From Schlesneria paludicola DSM 18645 (lineage in GTDB: Bacteria; Planctomycetota; Planctomycetia; Planctomycetales; Planctomycetaceae), in assembly GCA_945876035.1 (NCBI GenBank), contig CAMCMU010000034.1, positions 1-52,573 of the forward strand: a stretch of 52,573 nucleotides of DNA, given 5' to 3'. The notes beneath the pieces were generated by a model. It was not told where the DNA came from, made no database searches, and saw only the letters and a program-made list of their open reading frames with translations. Made by a program: the position numbers and the translations under genes. Below, piece after piece: positions 36,238 through 45,269 of this stretch; the stretch's first letter is position 1; each line of letters starts with the position of its first letter.

Positions 36238-37197
36238 TTAGGCGACGTCGTTCGATTCGGAGACGGCCTGAAGCGAGATCACAGGGACCGCAGCACACAG
36301 AGTCTTGTCGTTGCCGTGGTCAATCTGGATCGTGGCGTGGCCAATTTCAAAATGCTTGTGTAATCCCTGATTCACTTCGTGGAGGAACGTGTCGTCGTGG
36401 GGGGGCTGAGGCATGACAAGGTGGACGGTCAACGCCACCTCGGTTGTGCTCATCCCCCAAATGTGTAAATCGTACACGGCCTGAACGCCCGCCAAGCCGG
36501 CCAGATAGGCTTCGACGGCAAGAGGATCGATCCCGGCGGGAACCCCGTCCATCGCGAGGTTGACCGATTCACGCAATAAACTCCAAGTGCTCCAGACAAT
36601 GACGAGGCCAATCAGAATGCTCGTCACGGGGTCGAGCCACTGCCAACCCGTAGCGTGGATCGCGAAGCCGATAAAGACGACGCCGGCCGAGACAACGGCG
36701 TCGGCGGTCATATGCACAAACGCACCTCGGATGTTCAGGTCGTGCTGGCGGCTGGACATGAAGAGTAATGCGGTCGCGGTGTTGATGACGATGCCCGTCG
36801 CGGCAACCCAGATGACGGTGCTGATCACAACGGTCTCAGGGTGAAAAAAACGCCCGATCGCCTCCACAATAATCCCGGCGACGACGATTAGCAAAACGAT
36901 GGCATTGGTGAGGGCGGCTAAGATCGAAGAGCGGCGCAAACCGTAAGTGTGGCGTTTCGTCGCTAAAGACTTGCCGACCTGTATCGCGCCCCACGCGATC
37001 AATAGTCCAAGCACGTCGCTCAAGTTGTGTCCGGCATCAGATAACAGAGCACAGGAATTCGCGGCCAAGCCATAGACGGCCTCGACAATGACGAAGCCAA
37101 GATTGAGCGTGATGCCGATCGCAAATGCGGCGTTATGGCTGGGCGGACGATGACAATGGCTGTGCTCCGGGCCCCTGTGTTCCTGCTGCTCGGTCAT
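36238..37197 (-). CDS. Cation diffusion facilitator (CzcD/ZitB-like) metal exporter
   Basis: From the ATG at 37197 the product is 319 residues, a usual CDF length. The cytoplasmic N-terminus is His-rich (EHRGPEHSHCHRPPSH). Six membrane segments follow. Metal-site motifs are LLSDAGHNLSDVLGLL (helix 2, HxxxD) and FVHMTADAVVSAGVV (helix 5, HxxxD). The C-terminal domain (PLAVEAYLAGLAGVQAVYDL, HIWGMSTTEVALTVHLVMP, FEIGHATIQIDH) is the metallochaperone-like dimerisation fold. It exports zinc, and possibly cobalt or cadmium, in exchange for protons across the inner membrane. The start was preferred over an in-frame codon at 37305, because the His-rich start is typical and AGG sits 6 nt upstream. Confidence 0.92.
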   Translation of the reverse strand: MTEQQEHRGPEHSHCHRPPSHNAAFAIGITLNLGFVIVEAVYGLAANSCALLSDAGHNLSDVLGLLIAWGAIQVGKSLATKRHTYGLRRSSILAALTNAIVLLIVVAGIIVEAIGRFFHPETVVISTVIWVAATGIVINTATALLFMSSRQHDLNIRGAFVHMTADAVVSAGVVFIGFAIHATGWQWLDPVTSILIGLVIVWSTWSLLRESVNLAMDGVPAGIDPLAVEAYLAGLAGVQAVYDLHIWGMSTTEVALTVHLVMPQPPHDDTFLHEVNQGLHKHFEIGHATIQIDHGNDKTLCAAVPVISLQAVSESNDVA

Positions 37198-37485
37198 AAT
37201 GCCTGTCGGATTTCCAAAAAAGAGTCCACAGAAACAGCGAGCGTGGTCAGTACCCATTCGACCGGTTGTTGCGTCTGATCGAATTCGAGTTTTACATGCG
37301 ATCACCCGACCGTTCGAGTCGCAGACAAAAGTCTGTCCACGGGGACTGCGAGTTGGGATTTCTTTCCATCGAATTGAAAGGACTGGAACGATGACGGTGG
37401 TGATCTGGCAACGACAATCGAGCCAGAACTGCGCGACTCATGGGAAATCCGCTCCCGCCGATCGTCATCGCCTTAATGACCGAAT

Positions 37486-38157
37486 TTAACTGCCGGAATT
37501 GACGACATTGGAGATGATCGACATTAACAGTCCAAGAATAACCGTCACATTCATAAAGGATAGCAACGCGTGTGCGAGTGCCACACGACGCACATGGCGG
37601 TTGCGAATCGTCACGTCCGATACCTGATAGCACAGTCCGATTGTGAACGAGAAATACATGAAGTCAAGCAAATCGGGGAGCTCGTCGTTCGGAAATTCGA
37701 GCGGCCACGGGCCAGTCGGTTCCTCACGCCGGATGCGAGGATCATAATACATCCTCGCATAGTGGATAGCGAATAAGGTATGTAGCAGGAACCACGACTG
37801 GAACACCGCCAGCAACGACACTGCCAGATTGAGATTCGCAATGAGCGGCGACCATTGTCTTGAGCGATAGAGCATCATCCCGACCCCTACCAGGCTGCAT
37901 GCCGTCAGAATGACTGCGAGGACGAGAACCAGCAGATTTTGGTGTTCCTTCTTCTCGGCGATCATGCGTGTCGATTCGGCGTCGGCAAGCACCATCCGGA
38001 CCACGATCAAGGCGATATACGTCGCCATCCCGATGTCGTACGCCAGCAAAACTCGCAACTCGTTTCCGAAGGGCCAAGTCAGCGAAAGGATCGCGATTGC
38101 GATCAAGATTGCGGCGAAGAGTCGGACTCGGGGCGAAGTCCAAAAGTAGTTGTCCAT
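37486..38157 (-). CDS. DUF1345 membrane protein
   Basis: The 223-residue product has about five membrane segments (LFAAILIAIAILSLTWPFG, VLLAYDIGMATYIALIVVRM, LLVLVLAVILTACSLVGVG, LIANLNLAVSLLAVFQSWFL, ALLSFMNVTVILGLLMSII). The DUF1345 signature is clear: FLLHTLFAIHYARMYY followed by LPDLLDFMYFSFTIGLCYQV and SDVTIRNRHVRRVALAHALL. The function of this family is not established. The ATG has GGGAG 7 nt upstream. It lies upstream of the CDF exporter on the same strand, 288 bp apart, so co-transcription is possible but not shown. Confidence 0.88.
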   Translation of the reverse strand: MDNYFWTSPRVRLFAAILIAIAILSLTWPFGNELRVLLAYDIGMATYIALIVVRMVLADAESTRMIAEKKEHQNLLVLVLAVILTACSLVGVGMMLYRSRQWSPLIANLNLAVSLLAVFQSWFLLHTLFAIHYARMYYDPRIRREEPTGPWPLEFPNDELPDLLDFMYFSFTIGLCYQVSDVTIRNRHVRRVALAHALLSFMNVTVILGLLMSIISNVVNSGS

Positions 38158-38929
38158 GTGTCAACTCCCGAAGCGTCATCGTGCGTCGCAAGGTCTCGGA
38201 CTAGGTCGGTTCGTGTGCCTCGTCTCTGCAAGGTTGTGTGATGCGAGTCGCTGCGAACCAAGTCACCGACCCCATTTTGAGGCGACCCAAAACCACACAG
38301 TCGCTGATTTTCTAGATGTCCTATCGTATCTGACAAAAATGAAGATGGCAACGCATTGCTCTCCTGGTGCTTCTCGTGTTCAGTGGCCCCGGTGGACGAC
38401 CCCAACGAGTTCAGGCAAAACGCGTTCTAGGCCCTGCGTTTGCGAAATCGGTCAGCCGGATGATTTTTTCCGTTGGAAGTTTCGGCCTGAGTCACAAAAA
38501 CGCGTCGGGGTTGGCAGCGGGATTAGGCATGGCGATGATCGCGCGCGTCACAAAATGGGTTATCGGATGAACACGTCATCGACGGTTGACACGGAGTCCG
38601 TACGGGAGTTCGACATCGGATGAAGCAGGGCTCATGACGAACCCGCGTTCGTGAGTGGTCGCTGCACAGACGCATTGACTTCGATCTGGGAAAATCCGGC
38701 ACTGTCCCGCCGCCGGCCCCTATCGCGATACACCATGGGCTGAGTCACCCGCGTATAACGTTGGAGCTCGCCGTCGGAACCGTCGTGGACGTCTGGCAGG
38801 AAGTCCGGTCAGGCAGTGAGCATACTTTTAGGGGAAGTCTCGACTCAGTGGTTGCTTCATCTCGCGTGACGGGATGTCTATCATTGACACGTTGCCGCCG
38901 CCCCTCTCTGACAAAAATGAGACCCGTTC
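38158..38929. other. Intergenic, no gene recognised
   Basis: A 67-codon plus-strand frame at 38367-38570 (ends ASGLAAGLGMAMIARVTKWVIG) has a hydrophobic tail but no recognised family or ribosome binding site. The rest shows nothing. Confidence 0.4.
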
Positions 38930-39784
38930 ATGGAGACTCTGTTCATCACGAGCCTGCTTCTGTTCACGGCCGATCCACTCCCCTTCGGCAAGTCGACGAT
39001 TGAGGTTCAGTTTGGCGAAGTCGCACTGAAATTGTTCGTTTTCAAACCGACGGACGTTTGCGACGGACCGATGCTCTTGGTGTTTCATGGAGTGCTGCGG
39101 AATGCCGAGGAATATCGAGATCACGCCATTCCGATGGGTGAGCGGTTTGGAGCGATGATCGTTGCTCCGCTATTCGATGACCAGACGTTTCCATTGGCGA
39201 AGTACCAGCTCGGTGGAATTGTCGTCGATGAAAAGGCGGTCGAGTCCCGGTGTCGCACGGGTGAGTACGTGAATCGAATTGCGCAGGAGATTCGCCAGCG
39301 CGAAGGCCGGATCAATATGCCGTACTCGTTGATCGGTCATTCAGGAGGGGGGCAGTTTTTGGTTCGTCTCGCGGCGTTCGTGCAAACCGATGCGCAACGA
39401 ATTGTGGCTGCCAATCCGGGAACTCATACGTTTGCGACACTCTCCGCTGAGTTCCCCTACGGTTTCGGTGGGCTCCCCGCCGAATTACAGACGGACGACG
39501 TGCTGCAGGCGTATCTGGCGCAACCGCTGACGATCTACCTCGGCGAAAAAGACATCACGCGTGATGAATACCTCGACGTCAAACCGGCCGCCGATGCGCA
39601 GGGCCCGTTCCGATTGGCGCGCGGCAAGAACGCCTTCGATACCGCCAAAAAATTGGCTGCAGAAAGGAACTGGCCGTTCCATTGGCAACTGGTGGTCGCT
39701 GAGGGGGTCGAGCACGATCACGAAAAAATGTTCAACCACCCGGCATGTACCGAGGCTTTGTTCGGACCGACTGCGACGCATTGA
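38930..39784 (+). CDS. Alpha/beta hydrolase
   Basis: The 284-residue product has the alpha/beta-hydrolase order: oxyanion strand GPMLLVFHGVLRNAEEYRDH, the nucleophile elbow YSLIGHSGGGQFLVRLAAF (Ser in GHSGG), an acid-bearing strand LTIYLGEKDITRDEYLD and a late histidine in VVAEGVEHDHEKMFNHP. The triad is therefore complete by inspection. The short N-terminus (METLFITSLLLFTADPLPF) may be a weak signal. The layout resembles the feruloyl-esterase/PHB-depolymerase-like hydrolases of planctomycetes. The substrate is unknown. Confidence 0.85.
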   Translation: METLFITSLLLFTADPLPFGKSTIEVQFGEVALKLFVFKPTDVCDGPMLLVFHGVLRNAEEYRDHAIPMGERFGAMIVAPLFDDQTFPLAKYQLGGIVVDEKAVESRCRTGEYVNRIAQEIRQREGRINMPYSLIGHSGGGQFLVRLAAFVQTDAQRIVAANPGTHTFATLSAEFPYGFGGLPAELQTDDVLQAYLAQPLTIYLGEKDITRDEYLDVKPAADAQGPFRLARGKNAFDTAKKLAAERNWPFHWQLVVAEGVEHDHEKMFNHPACTEALFGPTATH

Positions 39785-40142
39785 TTCCCATAGTCACCGG
39801 ATCAGCAACCCAGATCCCTCACGCTGAGACTTGCGAATCGGTCCAGGTGGCTTGTTGGTGCCGATCCACGGCCCGTCTTGGAATCAATACGTGGAAACAC
39901 GCGAGGCCCGATCGGCGTTCCTCAGGATTCGTCCTGATCATCCATTCCCGCTCGTGTGAATCGTTCCACCGTCAACGGTGTCCTGTGCCGAGGGTATCGC
40001 GTGACGCCCAGTCGTTCAGGTCTCAACGCGATCGCGATCATTCGTTTTGTGGGTTGGTACCGATACGGCTGCTGTTGGCGGCCTGACGTCAACAGCCAGC
40101 GTGAACTCTCTCTGCCGCATGTTTCAACGCCGGCTCGCCACG
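39785..40142. other. Convergent intergenic region
   Basis: Lies between the hydrolase and the CehA-like gene, which converge. No gene, terminator hairpin or repeat was recognised. Confidence 0.45.
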
Positions 40143-41780
40143 TCACTTTCGGCGATCGGCAGCCAAACGCCGTTCGAACTCGGCGATCGCATCGTGATAC
40201 ACGTCGATGACGCGGGCTTTCTCGGTGTCGTCGGCAAACTGAGCCTGTTCGTCGATTGTTCGCAGGCCATCGCGCATCTCGGTCAACAAACCCAGTGCGA
40301 CCGTACGATCAAAGTGTGTTCGTCCTTCGACCTGGACATCCACGGCACTCGTGTGGGCAAACAACGGCTGCCCGTATTCGTTCATCGACACCGAATCGCT
40401 AGGATCAGTGTCGCCTTTCACCGGCGGAGGTGGCGTCCGCAGAGCCAACCAACAGGGGGCGGTCAGCGCGAGATCAAATCGCAGCTCGGCCACGAAGTGC
40501 CCCGCGTCTGGTCGGCTGGTTTGAGCTCGAATTACGCGGCCATTCTGAATCAGTTCCAGCCGTTGGAAATCGACTCGCCCGACTCCACGCGCCACGACCG
40601 CCACCGATCCGGGCTGGTCGAGCTTCACGCGCTCACCTGGTTCGCGGCCCGCAACTTGGAATTCTAGGAACGGTCCGTTGGTGATGTAGCTGCGTCCGGC
40701 CGCGAGGGCCTTCAACCACGAACGCGCGGTCAGGGGTTCGGTGAGCTTGGTGTACGTCCGTGAAAAGTCGTACATGAACCAGTCGGTTCCCGTGGAGAAC
40801 GGCACCTTCAGGCCTGCATTCAGGCCGCGATAAAAACTGTCTTTGTAACTGCCATGTTCGTCGATGCCGCCGTCGAAGATGTTCTGCGCGTCCAGGCGTC
40901 CCGTCACCTGGTTGGCAATCCGTTCCAGTCCCCAATCGTTGTGACACCAGATGACGGTCGCTTCGTCGCGTCGCGCCTGATCGATGCCGCGTTGTAAGGG
41001 CAACCCGTCGGTTCCGGCATTGGTGATGCCGGGGCCGATGCTGACCGGCTGTATCAACCGCGGGATGTCGAGCAGCATCACATGGCCGTAGCCCTGTCCC
41101 ATCGCGCTGAAGTTGTGCCGATGTTCCTCACCGTTGCCGAACACGGTGCCGCTCACCTGTGCGAGTCGCTCCAGATCGGCGGGGGAATAACGATTCGTGA
41201 TGTAGTCGTGGTCGGCTTTGGCGCGTTCTAGGTACGACACAAACAGGACATCCAGCCGATCCGCCTGCGGCACCTCGATAAGATACCGGTCGGCCTGTTC
41301 TCGACTCAGCTTCATCAAATGGAGATGCGTGTTGGCCGACCGCATCCCACGCGCCGCCGCGTCATAAAACCGGGTGAGCGGGATCACCACGTGGATCTCC
41401 TCGAGACCGGTCAGATCGAGCGTCTTGCTCGCGATCTCCGTCTCCAAACCCGAGAAGGCTTCGATGGCCAGTGTCTCACGCGGGAGCTGCAACGTGACCT
41501 GGCCAGTGACCACCGACCAGCGTTCAATCGCGGGTTGGTCCTTCAGTCCCAGCCCACGCGACAACAGTTCGTGAACGGATCCTTGAGCATCCGCGGCCAC
41601 AGGCACGTCGATCGGTTTGCCAGCGCGACCGGCGATACGGATCAATCCTGGTAGTGTCTCGCCGGTCTGGGAGTCAACCAGTCGCAACGTCACACGGCAT
41701 GGCGTTTCCAAGCGTGCCGAGGCGAACGTCGCCAGACACAGCAACAAACCGCAGATGCCCGCGACGAGTGAGTGTTTCAT
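40143..41780 (-). CDS. CehA/McbA-family secreted metallohydrolase
   Basis: The 545-residue product has a signal peptide (MKHSLVAGICGLLLCLATFA, cleaved near ASA). The PHP-type metal site is seen as RSANTHLHLMKLS, GEEHRHNFSAMGQGYGHVML, ATVIWCHNDWG and PFSTGTDWFMYDF. CehA/McbA proteins are metal-dependent hydrolases named after carbaryl hydrolases, and in planctomycetes most are secreted with unknown natural substrates. An N-terminal beta domain (VTLRLVDSQTGETLPGLIRI) resembles a carboxypeptidase-regulatory-like fold. The ATG has GAGG 6 nt upstream. No operon partner is apparent. Confidence 0.88.
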   Translation of the reverse strand: MKHSLVAGICGLLLCLATFASARLETPCRVTLRLVDSQTGETLPGLIRIAGRAGKPIDVPVAADAQGSVHELLSRGLGLKDQPAIERWSVVTGQVTLQLPRETLAIEAFSGLETEIASKTLDLTGLEEIHVVIPLTRFYDAAARGMRSANTHLHLMKLSREQADRYLIEVPQADRLDVLFVSYLERAKADHDYITNRYSPADLERLAQVSGTVFGNGEEHRHNFSAMGQGYGHVMLLDIPRLIQPVSIGPGITNAGTDGLPLQRGIDQARRDEATVIWCHNDWGLERIANQVTGRLDAQNIFDGGIDEHGSYKDSFYRGLNAGLKVPFSTGTDWFMYDFSRTYTKLTEPLTARSWLKALAAGRSYITNGPFLEFQVAGREPGERVKLDQPGSVAVVARGVGRVDFQRLELIQNGRVIRAQTSRPDAGHFVAELRFDLALTAPCWLALRTPPPPVKGDTDPSDSVSMNEYGQPLFAHTSAVDVQVEGRTHFDRTVALGLLTEMRDGLRTIDEQAQFADDTEKARVIDVYHDAIAEFERRLAADRRK

Positions 41781-42671
41781 CCGTTCCTCAGATCAACTTT
41801 CCAATGGAGGTCCATACAACGTTTACAACGAGGCCAGCGACGGTCGCTAGGCCGTAAGACGTGGGTGTCAATACGCTCGCTCCTCACGCTCTAGACTGTC
41901 TGCGATACAACGGGCCTCTGATCCGAACCACCCCTGAGAAATGCGAGAACAATGACGTCGATGCGAGCCTGTCCACTCGGCTTGTGATGTCCATACGGTG
42001 CGCGCTGTTCGTGCTTTCATCGGTGCCGGTTCTCAACGAGTGGGACAAATACCGACAGTTTTTTTGGGCTTCTTACCGCACGCACGAACGCCGTCAGGTA
42101 TCGCACTCACAATTCGGTATCCACTTACAAAACATCAAGCGGACAGAATTTAACCCTGCGACTTCTTGACCTCCAGTCGAATGCCGCCGCCTCGCTCATT
42201 CAGTTGGAATCCACTGTTTTTGTGGACTCTATCGACACTTTGATGCGACCGCAACCCAGTCTCACGTCCGCTTATTTTGCCGCCGGAAGTCTCCGTATCA
42301 CGGTGGTTATTCGGTAGCTGCCGCGTTTACTAAGGACACACGAAACAGCCCGCTCATCCATGCGCCAGAGCCTCTCGCTCATCACCGTTTCTGCCAGATT
42401 CCCAATCAACGCCTCCCCAGAATTCGCTTGGCAGTTCGCCCATGCTGTTCGTGATCTCCTGATGTCCGGTCCAATCACCTAGCTCCGCAGCCGCGTCAGC
42501 GTGCGTTGCAACGGCCGGTCGATGACCCGTCGATCCGAAATCGCGTCACCGAGATGAACACCGGCAGGCCGTCGGGTGTGTGCAGGGTGGCGAGGCTGTT
42601 GGGCTTGCCGCTGCCAGCAAAAGCACCAGTATCAATTCCGTTTTTATGGCGAGGCCTGCGACTTAGTCCGC
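41781..42671. other. Intergenic with a possible coding relic
   Basis: No complete gene is seen. On the minus strand just after the GP88-like frame (about 42530-42650), a ~40-residue stretch reads KNGIDTGAFAGSGKPNSLA followed by TLHTPDGLPVFISVT, vaguely like the C-terminal 'IDTGAfatGkLTal' end of metallophosphatases. It has no upstream domain and may be chance. Confidence 0.35.
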
Positions 42672-43352
42672 TCAACCGTGTTCTAGACGATTAACTGCGT
42701 CACCGTTAAAGCACCGGCGGCAGCGCTCACAAACCCCGGTCATGTCAGAAACGGTATTCAATGGGCAGACGACATCGGATCGGTATTGGGCGAGATCGGT
42801 GGTGGGCTTGTCGTTATCAAACAACTACACGGCGACGTTTTCTAGATTCTCCAGCGGCGGGACTTCGCCTTCGTCGCACTGATATGAAAAGAAGTAATTC
42901 GAGGTTCGAGGCTTGTGCTTCAAAAAACTCTCCCGCCGTGCCAGCGAGTGCTTATCCAAACTGAAATGAACAAACACATTGGGGGCCTGCTCAATCAACG
43001 CCGCCCACTTGGGGACGCGAGTGACCACCCAAATCACGAGGTCTGGCCGCATCTTGGCCAAATAGTTCACTGTCGTCACACTTTCCTCGAACAGGTCGCC
43101 ACCACCGTTCCAACGGATGAAAGTAAGCCCGAGGTTGTCGTACTCCATTGCCACCCGCTCGGCAAATGCAACCGGATCAGACTGCATCGATGCATGCACC
43201 TTGCGTTGGTGCCGGAGTGAGTTCGACCAACTCGCAGCGTTTCTAGCAAAGTAGCACGTCTTCATACAGATGGCGGTTGGGAGGCAGGTTTCAGCGATAG
43301 GAACGTTGACGCTATAGCCCGGTAACCTTGTTGCCGGAAAGCACGTTGTCAT
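42672..43352 (-). pseudogene. GP88-like cysteine-rich protein interrupted by in-frame TAG
   Basis: Translation from the ATG at 43352 (AGG 6 nt upstream) gives GYSVNVPIAETCLPTAICMK and TCYFARNAASWSNSLRHQ, then LTFIRWNGGGDLFEESV, DLVIWVVTRVPKWAALIEQ and FVHFSLDKHSL, and reaches a TAG at 42825-42827 after ENVAV. The same frame then continues LFDNDKPTTDLAQYR, VVCPLNTVSDMTGVC and ERCRRCFNGDAVNRLEHG to TGA at 42672. The order (N-terminal Cys-x5-Cys-x3-Cys, RWNGGGD, TR.P, C-terminal Cys cluster) resembles the GP88 (phage gene 88-like) family, which has no proven reaction but a radical-SAM-like look. The single amber codon replaces one residue in otherwise intact coding sequence, so this is either a very fresh pseudogene or a readthrough gene. 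The upstream neighbour is 25 bp away. Confidence 0.65.
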
Positions 43353-43377
43353 AGGAACCTAAAGAATTGGCAAGCCC

Positions 43378-43710
43378 TCAAAATTCCGCGTTGATCACTT
43401 TCCATGTCGTGGACAGCTTCAACACTTTGCCAACTCCGCGGTCGCTGTCCCGCTTAAATGTGATCCGAATGATTCTCGCTGATTCGCGGCGCAAAACTAT
43501 TTTGTCACCGGCTTTCAAATTGCAATCGCGGAGGAACGCTGTCATTCCCGTCAGGCGGTATTCGTTGCGAGTCCACCCCAAAGAAACGGTTGTTGTAGTA
43601 GATGAAAGCGAATGCCCATACCCGGCCGGAATCGTCTGTGAAGCTAACACCTCGCGGGGGTTCTTCAGCTTCGCTTTCAGACGCCTGGGTGCAGCAGCTG
43701 TGTGATCTAT
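43378..43710 (-). pseudogene. Small protein with EcoRII-N/B3-like segment, start codon ATA
   Basis: Reading from ATA at 43710 gives 110 residues: (I)DHTAAAPRRLKAKLKNP, REVLASQTIPAGYGHSL, SLGWTRNEYRLTGMTAFL, RDCNLKAGDKIVLRRES, ARIIRITFKRD and LSTTWKVINAEF. The stretch 'W.RNEYRLTG...FL...LKAGDKIVLRR' recalls the pseudo-barrel B3/EcoRII N-terminal DNA-binding fold, a tentative match. GGAGGT (43717-43722) ends 6 nt before the ATA, and an in-frame TAG lies just upstream, so ATA sits exactly where ATG is expected. The only conventional alternative is GTG at 43650, which has no ribosome binding site. It precedes the GP88-like gene by 25 bp on the same strand, so the two look like one unit. Confidence 0.5.
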
Positions 43711-43747
43711 TTGCCTACCTCCGCACTAGTCAATCACTCGTGGAACG

Positions 43748-45121
43748 CTAACGGCTGGCGACCATACCGGCAATAAATGGAGCAGGAGGCAGTTTCCCGG
43801 TATGCTTCCAGAGTCGCTTTTCTAGCTGCGGGAACATCGTCAAGGCGTTGTCGCGGAGGATCTTTCGTCCAATGTCACGCGCATCATCACGTCCGATGTT
43901 GCCCATCTGCACGCGTTCCGCCAGAACTTGGGCGAGGACATCGCGGGTGATCTCCGCCGCGCCGTACAGTCCCTCCGGCGTCAGGCTGTCGCATCCCCAC
44001 ATGATGCGATTCGAAGGGACCATGTCGAGCCATTCATGGAAGGCACGGCGGGCCATGGTCTGGCTGAGGATGGGCATCCAATTGGCATCCAGCCAGACGT
44101 TGGGGAACTTGAAGGCCATCATGCCAATCTCGCTCACCCACGGCACGCCGCCATGAAACAGGATGAATCGCGTTGCCGGATTGGCCTCGATGAGATTGCA
44201 CAGCAGCATCGGATGGGAATGCGGCAAGAGGCCAGGACCGGTATGGATCTGAAAGGGGATGTCGTATTTGGCACTCAATTCGGCAAGCCGCCACATGATA
44301 AAATCCTCGAAGTCCTGAATCTCGGCGGCGTTCAACTCGCCACGCGGCTTGCCAAACGCGCGGGCCGCGCGGGCCTTAGGGACACGGGCAAAATGCAGCG
44401 TGCGGAGGTAGGCCACCGCCTGCTTGAGCGTGTAGGCCCCCATGGCTTTTCCTTCGGCCACCACGCGGTCCATGAGGTCTAGATAATCATCGAAATCGTC
44501 GATTTGCATGCCCCACTGTCCAGCCAAATCGTAGGGACTGATGCGGTGCTTGCCGGGCACTACGGGATCATGGGCGAATTCGGCCGGCGAGTGGCCATGC
44601 AAAAACTGTTGAATGCGTAGCACCAAGATCTGGAATGGGTAGTAGTAGCGCAATTCACCGTAATGCCAACAGGGATCGATAAACACCAGCTCGATATTGG
44701 CTCGCTCTGTGACCACTTCGCGCGCCCAGTCCGACGTCGATTGATATTTACAGAATACCTGTTCATTCAGGTGATTCGCTTCATCGTCATCCATCCGACC
44801 AAAATCCACGCCGTAGAGATCGTGGATGGCCCGCGTCAGGTGGTGGTAGGAGGAGAGCGCACGTCCGTGGGGGAAGGCGGATTTGGCCTGAGCCCACCAT
44901 TGGGAAAACGGTTGTGCGGGGGGCCTAGACGGAAGAGGCAGCGTCCAAGGGAAGTAGCTCGTTTGCCAAAGCCCACAAAGATCCATACCGGGGCCGTCCG
45001 GAGTCACAACCTGCTGCTGCAACATCTCCACAGGGTAAAGATGGTCATGCGTATCGATTGCGGGAAACGATCGCAGGTATTCCCCAAGAACGTCGATTTC
45101 TTGGTCACCGGACTGGGTCAT
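43748..45121 (-). CDS. Amidohydrolase-superfamily protein
   Basis: The 457-residue product has the TIM-barrel metal-site motifs of the amidohydrolase-2 group: FPAIDTHDHLYPVEM near residue 20 (HxH-like), FQIHTGPGLLPHSHP, RFILFHGGVPWVSEIG and RIMWGCDSLTPEGLYG with the terminal aspartate. Long insertions rich in aromatic residues (LWQTSYFPWTLPLPSRPPAQ) are unusual. The fold also occurs in uronate isomerases and decarboxylases. The substrate is unknown. The ATG has GGAG 8 nt upstream. There is no signal peptide, so it is cytoplasmic. It starts about 120 bp from the insertion-sequence cluster. Confidence 0.85.
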   Translation of the reverse strand: MTQSGDQEIDVLGEYLRSFPAIDTHDHLYPVEMLQQQVVTPDGPGMDLCGLWQTSYFPWTLPLPSRPPAQPFSQWWAQAKSAFPHGRALSSYHHLTRAIHDLYGVDFGRMDDDEANHLNEQVFCKYQSTSDWAREVVTERANIELVFIDPCWHYGELRYYYPFQILVLRIQQFLHGHSPAEFAHDPVVPGKHRISPYDLAGQWGMQIDDFDDYLDLMDRVVAEGKAMGAYTLKQAVAYLRTLHFARVPKARAARAFGKPRGELNAAEIQDFEDFIMWRLAELSAKYDIPFQIHTGPGLLPHSHPMLLCNLIEANPATRFILFHGGVPWVSEIGMMAFKFPNVWLDANWMPILSQTMARRAFHEWLDMVPSNRIMWGCDSLTPEGLYGAAEITRDVLAQVLAERVQMGNIGRDDARDIGRKILRDNALTMFPQLEKRLWKHTGKLPPAPFIAGMVASR

Positions 45122-45269
45122 GTTGGTTCTCCGTTACGATTGGCGTTTGTCCAAGCTTGTATCCGCTCTCGCCACCGGACCGGGGGAAACTCGGGTATGA
45201 CAAAGGGACCTTCCACATATCCTGCTCCACTCCGATGAAACAATCCAGTGATGACGAGTCCGACAGAAG

